Positions 30,756-34,394 of a stretch of DNA of 34,394 nt are shown piece by piece (the first letter of the stretch is position 1; each line of letters opens with the position of its first letter). The translations under genes and the position numbers were made by a program. The DNA lies in IMG/VR virus record IMGVR_UViG_3300021347_000016, positions 1-34,394 of that record, one strand, 5' to 3'. The notes below the pieces were generated by a model, which worked only from the letters and a program-made list of their open reading frames with translations, made no database searches and was not told the origin of the DNA. Origin of the DNA: a virus.

Positions 30756-30818
30756 ATGCCATGCAATAAAAAAAATAAGAAAAAAAATAAAAAGAAAAAT
30801 TATAAAACTAAAAAATAA
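30756..30818 (+). CDS. 20-residue lysine-rich miniprotein
   Basis: ATG CCA TGC then almost only Asn and Lys codons (NKKNKKKNKKKN) and a stop. AGGA lies six bases upstream. It fills the gap between two structural genes with 8 and 11 bases to spare. If translated, it would be a strongly basic peptide that could bind DNA in the head. But poly-A-rich DNA can mimic such frames. Confidence 0.35.
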   Translation: MPCNKKNKKKNKKKNYKTKK

Positions 30819-30829
30819 AAAGAATTTAT

Positions 30830-31300
30830 ATGAGTACATTAGGGACAATAAGAGATGCAATGGTAACAAAGATAACTACTTTGTTTCCTAATAAAAAAAG
30901 AATACCGAGACCACGAGTATTAGATCAAAATATCGATAATTTTTTAAATGACGGATTCGGTATATATATAGGCCCTAGCACTATTTCAGATCAGGATTTA
31001 GGTTATCACATCGCAGTAAGATCAAGTGAAATCAATGTAGTTCTAACTGAAAAAATTTATACTTTAGATAATAATCATGTAGGGGAAGCCGCAGCAGAAA
31101 ACTCTTTACATGGAAATAAAGAATCATTAATTCAATCGATCTCTGAAATGACTTTAGAAGCTATTGAAGATGATTTTTTAAATATACTTTATACAAGTGA
31201 CGATGGCGGAGAGTTTATTTTTGCAGAAAAAAATAATTACTTGGCCTTAACAATTACGTTTACAGTTAATTATTCAAAAAATAAAACATATTGCGTTTAA
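30830..31300 (+). CDS. tail terminator / tail completion protein
   Basis: A 156-residue alpha/beta protein in the place of the tail terminator, directly before the tail tube gene. The opening STLGTIRDAMVTKITTLFP and the late EFIFAEKNNYLALTITFTVNYS resemble tail terminator folds such as lambda gpU, which cap the tail tube and join it to the head. The ribosome binding site is weak. Assigned by position. Confidence 0.5.
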   Translation: MSTLGTIRDAMVTKITTLFPNKKRIPRPRVLDQNIDNFLNDGFGIYIGPSTISDQDLGYHIAVRSSEINVVLTEKIYTLDNNHVGEAAAENSLHGNKESLIQSISEMTLEAIEDDFLNILYTSDDGGEFIFAEKNNYLALTITFTVNYSKNKTYCV

Positions 31301-31314
31301 TAAAGGAGTATTAA

Positions 31315-32205
31315 ATGGCCCTATCAAACCCACGATCATTATTTGGAATTCACTCGGTTGCAATGTACAACACAACAACAAGAGTTCCCTATGGAATAGT
31401 AAAAGTCGCCAAGGGTGCTAACCTTGCTTTGACAGGTGAGACAGTCGAGTTAACAGGTGGATCTTTTAGATATCCATGGGCAATTGAAGACGGTCTTATA
31501 TCAACGGAACTAAGTTTGACTTTTGCAGAATACCCAAACTTTTTATATGAAGTCTTATTGGGTAAATCAGTTACAGAAAATACAAGTGATACCACTGGTG
31601 ATATTTCTGCAATTACAAACCAAAATGGAACCTCGGTAGTTGATGCAACCACTGGTATAGCCTCAGTAGGGTTACTCTCTGGAGACAGTGCAGATTTAAA
31701 ATTTGGAAAATACTTAGTAAAAGTCACAGATTCATCGACGGACACTATTACTGTTTATAATTATACCGATATCGATTTTGCTAGAGGGACAGACACAAGT
31801 TACACCGATGATACTTTAGCTATTGGAACCGCAATTATACCAGGATCAGGTGGAACGGTCAGTCTTGCGGATTATGGTTTAGAGTTTACTGGCGGTAGTG
31901 GGACTATTGCACTTACAGACGATGACACAGCGTATTTTGAAGTCAGACCAGTCAATACAAAAAATATAACCGTGACCATTGGCGGTGCGAATGACGTTTT
32001 TCCCGAATTTGGTTGCTTAATTTATGCTCAGAAAAAAGGTGGAGGTCAGATGTACGAAATTGATCTTTTTAAATGTAAAGGAATCGGATTGCCTTTAAAT
32101 TTTACACCTCAAGAATTTTCAGAGGCAGAAGTCACAATTAAAGCATTTTATGATTCTGCTCGAAGTGGAATTATGTCAATAAGATCAATCGATTCATTTT
32201 CTTAA
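31315..32205 (+). CDS. major tail protein (tail tube)
   Basis: A 296-residue protein between the tail completion and tail chaperone genes. It is beta-rich with few Cys (LALTGETVELTGGSFRYPWAIEDG, TVTIGGANDVFPEFGCLIYAQKKGG), and ends in FTPQEFSEAEVTIKAFYDSARSG, similar to tube proteins. An inserted Thr/Asp/Ser-rich region at about residues 95-200 could be an Ig-like or decoration domain. Strong AAAGGAG site. The tube forms hexamer rings around the tape measure. Confidence 0.7.
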   Translation: MALSNPRSLFGIHSVAMYNTTTRVPYGIVKVAKGANLALTGETVELTGGSFRYPWAIEDGLISTELSLTFAEYPNFLYEVLLGKSVTENTSDTTGDISAITNQNGTSVVDATTGIASVGLLSGDSADLKFGKYLVKVTDSSTDTITVYNYTDIDFARGTDTSYTDDTLAIGTAIIPGSGGTVSLADYGLEFTGGSGTIALTDDDTAYFEVRPVNTKNITVTIGGANDVFPEFGCLIYAQKKGGGQMYEIDLFKCKGIGLPLNFTPQEFSEAEVTIKAFYDSARSGIMSIRSIDSFS

Positions 32206-32236
32206 TGCTTTTATTTAATAAACATAAATAGTAAAA

Positions 32237-32260
32237 CTTGAAATAATAAAATATTTCAAG
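32237..32260 (+). promoter_or_regulatory. hairpin covering the ribosome binding site of the tail chaperone gene
   Basis: CTTGAAATA pairs perfectly with TATTTCAAG around six bases. The second arm runs into the AAGGA site of the gene at 32270, so the hairpin may lower translation of the chaperone relative to the abundant tail tube protein. Confidence 0.5.
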
Positions 32261-32269
32261 GATAGAAAA

Positions 32270-32686
32270 ATGAAATTAGAAAATTTAACACCACGACCTT
32301 CCAAAATATATCTTTCTTCCATGGGCAAAGAGTATACCCTTCGCCCATGGTCGTTAAAAGATCAAATTTTTATGAATCAAGAATATGGCGACAGGGTCAA
32401 TGAAATTTTTAACAAAGATAAAATTGACTTAGTCGCAATATGTAGGATGGTTTATAGGTTAATCGCAGATAAAAATGATTTTAAAGCAATTGAAGTTAAT
32501 GACATTGATGAAAATGGAAATGAAGTTAAGTATAAATTAGGTGGATATAAGCTTTTAATACATAAAGTCACTGATTACAAAGATCAGGTCAAATTAATGA
32601 CTGGTCTGTTAGAATGTATAGGACTATCAATGCCGGAATTAGAAGAGTTAAAAAATTTAGGTGAAGAATCAGAAAAAAAAAGTTAA
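32270..32686 (+). CDS. tail assembly chaperone, short form (gpG-like)
   Basis: A 138-residue protein following the tail tube gene. It is mainly helical after a short beta start (YTLRPWSLKDQIFMNQEYGDRVNEIF). It has the same place and size as lambda gpG and its many analogues, which coat the tape measure and recruit tube subunits. Near its end a run of nine A (frame GAA AAA AAA AGT TAA) is a slippery site, from which ribosomes can enter the -1 frame and make the long form. Confidence 0.7.
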   Translation: MKLENLTPRPSKIYLSSMGKEYTLRPWSLKDQIFMNQEYGDRVNEIFNKDKIDLVAICRMVYRLIADKNDFKAIEVNDIDENGNEVKYKLGGYKLLIHKVTDYKDQVKLMTGLLECIGLSMPELEELKNLGEESEKKS

Positions 32687-32988
32687 CTCAAGAAGAAACT
32701 GACTGGTCTGAAATTTTAGATTTACTTAGTTATGAATACGGTTGGACAACAGAATATATTTTATCTCGAACCTTTAAAGAAATAGAATATAGGATGTATG
32801 CAATAGATAGAAGAAAAAAAATAGAGCAGTCTAACAAAATAGCTTTAGCAGGCGGTAAACCAAGAATTGCTATACCTAAGAGAAGAATTGATAATAGTAA
32901 AAAAGAAAAAACAAAAGAAGAAATAAACATAGATCAAAAAGTAATGGATGCATTTAACAAAAGGCAAATGGAATGGCCGAAAAATTAG
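32270..32988 (+). CDS. tail assembly chaperone, long form by -1 frameshift (gpGT-like)
   Basis: Slip at A AAA AAA (32674-32680) moves the ribosome from the short form's frame to the -1 frame, which is open from there to the stop at 32986-32988. It continues LTQEETDWSEILDLLSYEYGWTTEYILSRTFKEIEYRM, the T domain pattern, followed by a Lys-rich end. The frame has no plausible start of its own near the slip. The same arrangement is conserved in long-tailed phages (lambda G/GT). The nine A may also allow transcriptional slippage. The end overlaps the tape measure start by 16 bases. Confidence 0.7.
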
Positions 32989-34394
32989 TAATTGACATCG
33001 AAGCAAGAAATAAAAAATTTAATCAAAATATTGATGAGTCAATTTCTAAATCTGAAAAGTTAAAAGAAACTTTGACAGGTGTTGCCACTGTGTCAGGTGC
33101 CGCATTCGCCGGATTAACAGCAGGAATTGGAGCGGCAGTAAATGAAGCAATTAAAATAGAGCAAATTAATACTCAATTTGAAGTTTTAACAGGTTCAGTC
33201 TTAGGAGCAGAAAAGGCCGTAAAACAACTACAAGATTTATCGGCAACAACACCATTTTCATTTGAGGAAGTGGCCAGTGCAGGCAAACAATTACTTGGAT
33301 TTGGATTTTCCACGGAAGAATTAACAGACAGGTTAAAAGAGTTGGGCAACGTTGCCGCTGCCTCTGGATCACCTGTTAATGACCTTAGTTTAATTTATGG
33401 TCAGGTTGCCGCAGCAGGAAAATTAACTGGAGAAAGATTATTACAATTACAAGAAAGAGCAATCCCTATAGGCCCTGCTATTGCAAAAACTTTAGGTGTT
33501 GCAGAAAGTGCAGTAAGGGATTTAGTTTCTAAAGGAAAAGTAGACTTTGATACTTTTCAAACGGCCTTTGCTTCACTCTCCAAAGAGGGTGGTTTTGCAT
33601 TCGGTGGATTGGAAAAGCAATCCCAAACTTTAGGTGGTCAAATTTCAACTTTAAAAGATAATTTTAAATTAATACTAGTTGAAATAGGCAATAGATTCTT
33701 ACCTGTATTAAAGCAAGTCACAGCGTCATTCATAGAATTTTTTCAAAAATTAAGAAATAATCCAGAATTAATTGACACAGCGGTTAAAATTTTAAAAATT
33801 GCAGCGGTTACAACTGGACTTATAACAGCAGTATCAACTGCGGTCATAGTGTTTTTAAAACTAAAAGCTGTGTTAGTCGCAACTGTGGGCGTGTTAGGTG
33901 CTATAGGTGGTTTTCTTAGCTCTCCTATAGTGATAATCGGTGCCTTGGTTGCTGCGGTGGTCGGATTAGTGACTGCATGGGATTCTAATCTTTCAATAAT
34001 GGAAAATATAACCGAAAATTTTTGGTTAAGAATAAAAACTTTATTCGGTGGGATAAAAAATATAATTGCATCGGCCTTTAGTTTTGACATACAGGGAATT
34101 AAAGATGGACTTGAAGAAGCAAAGGCCGCTTTTGCCTCAAGTGCCGATGAAGTCCAGAAAAAAAGAGATCAATTGGCCGAAAAACAACAACAAAGACGAG
34201 ACGCAGAAGTTGAGGCCGAAAGAAATAAAACTGCATTATTAGAGCAAGAAGAAATTGAAGCAGATCAAAGAAAATTTCAAAGAGAAGAAGAAAAAAGACA
34301 AGCTGTGTTAGAAAAAAAACTAGCAGAAGCAGAAGAAGACGCCCAAATACAAAGAGAAATAGATGATATTAAAATTAAGCAGGGCATTAGTTTA
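32973..34394 (+). CDS. tape measure protein, N-terminal part (continues at base 1)
   Basis: First 474 codons of the tape measure protein; the frame is open at the end of the window and continues across the circular join. The start ATG lies inside the chaperone gene's end. LKETLTGVATVSGAAFAGLT, LSATTPFSFEEVASAGKQLL, ASGSPVNDLSLIYGQVAAAGKLTGERL, TLGGQISTLKDNF form the tape measure core region seen in many siphophages. A hydrophobic stretch (about residues 270-335) may cross membranes during ejection. The last part is a charged coiled coil. Confidence 0.85.
   Translation, partial: MAEKLVIDIEARNKKFNQNIDESISKSEKLKETLTGVATVSGAAFAGLTAGIGAAVNEAIKIEQINTQFEVLTGSVLGAEKAVKQLQDLSATTPFSFEEVASAGKQLLGFGFSTEELTDRLKELGNVAAASGSPVNDLSLIYGQVAAAGKLTGERLLQLQERAIPIGPAIAKTLGVAESAVRDLVSKGKVDFDTFQTAFASLSKEGGFAFGGLEKQSQTLGGQISTLKDNFKLILVEIGNRFLPVLKQVTASFIEFFQKLRNNPELIDTAVKILKIAAVTTGLITAVSTAVIVFLKLKAVLVATVGVLGAIGGFLSSPIVIIGALVAAVVGLVTAWDSNLSIMENITENFWLRIKTLFGGIKNIIASAFSFDIQGIKDGLEEAKAAFASSADEVQKKRDQLAEKQQQRRDAEVEAERNKTALLEQEEIEADQRKFQREEEKRQAVLEKKLAEAEEDAQIQREIDDIKIKQGISL
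34253..34394. repeat. right copy of terminal redundancy
   Basis: Matches bases 1-142 with one mismatch at 34379. Removing one copy gives a circle of about 34,252 bp. The reading frame of the tape measure gene is preserved across the join, which supports true circular continuity. Confidence 0.9.

Noticed and set aside
33166-33372. Minus-strand frame opposite the tape measure start
   Set aside because: Shadow frame without a ribosome binding site.

Overview
This window reads as the complete genome of a tailed phage of siphovirus type, about 34.25 kb, presented as a linearised circle. The last 142 bases repeat the first 142 with one mismatch, and the tape measure gene runs off the right end and continues at the left end. 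The DNA is AT-rich (about one third G+C by eye). Ribosome binding sites are good AAGGAG-type matches, and ATG, GTG and TTG starts are all used. I cannot name the host. An exported protein with a type I signal peptide and the style of the tail genes fit a low-GC, probably Gram-negative bacterium, but this is inference. I saw no integrase, tRNA, CRISPR array or insertion sequence, and no recognisable endolysin.

Layout. Right side, plus strand (19.8-34.4 kb, continuing at 1-5.8 kb): a ParB-like domain protein, a D12-class adenine methyltransferase, small and large terminase, portal, two short neck or tail-completion-like proteins, scaffold, major capsid protein, several head/neck proteins, tail terminator-like protein, tail tube, tail assembly chaperone with a -1 frameshift, tape measure, distal tail protein, hub, and two fibre or appendage proteins. 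Next (5.9-9.4 kb) is an accessory stretch: two minus-strand genes (one of the VVA0879 family), small plus-strand genes including a zinc-ribbon miniprotein and a two-helix membrane protein, and an exported protein between its own terminators. At 9.4-9.8 kb is non-coding, highly structured sequence. From 12.3 down to 9.8 kb a minus-strand operon carries an XRE-type regulator, a RecT/Bet annealase and four unknown proteins. From 12.4 to 15.6 kb a plus-strand replication module has a winged-helix initiator-like protein followed by four related helicase-loader-like proteins. A structured non-coding RNA with a strong terminator (15.66-15.94 kb) comes next, then a row of small unknown genes (16-18.6 kb), RusA resolvase and a HExxH metallopeptidase.

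How it fits together. The phage seems to borrow the host replicative helicase and polymerase (none is encoded) and to bring its own loading, annealing and resolving proteins. It modifies its DNA with an adenine methyltransferase and packages it with its own terminase.

Most notable. (1) Three parS-like 16-mers, the binding site of chromosomal ParB, lie in the head gene region, one of them a perfect palindrome. (2) The heptamer GGAGAGT occurs about 24 times on the two strands, roughly tenfold more than base composition predicts. (3) GGCC is enriched about four- to fivefold. (4) There are two candidate structured RNAs, one with a clear H-type pseudoknot. (5) A helicase-loader-like fold is repeated in four neighbouring genes. 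(6) A 9-bp coding tandem repeat lies inside the methyltransferase.
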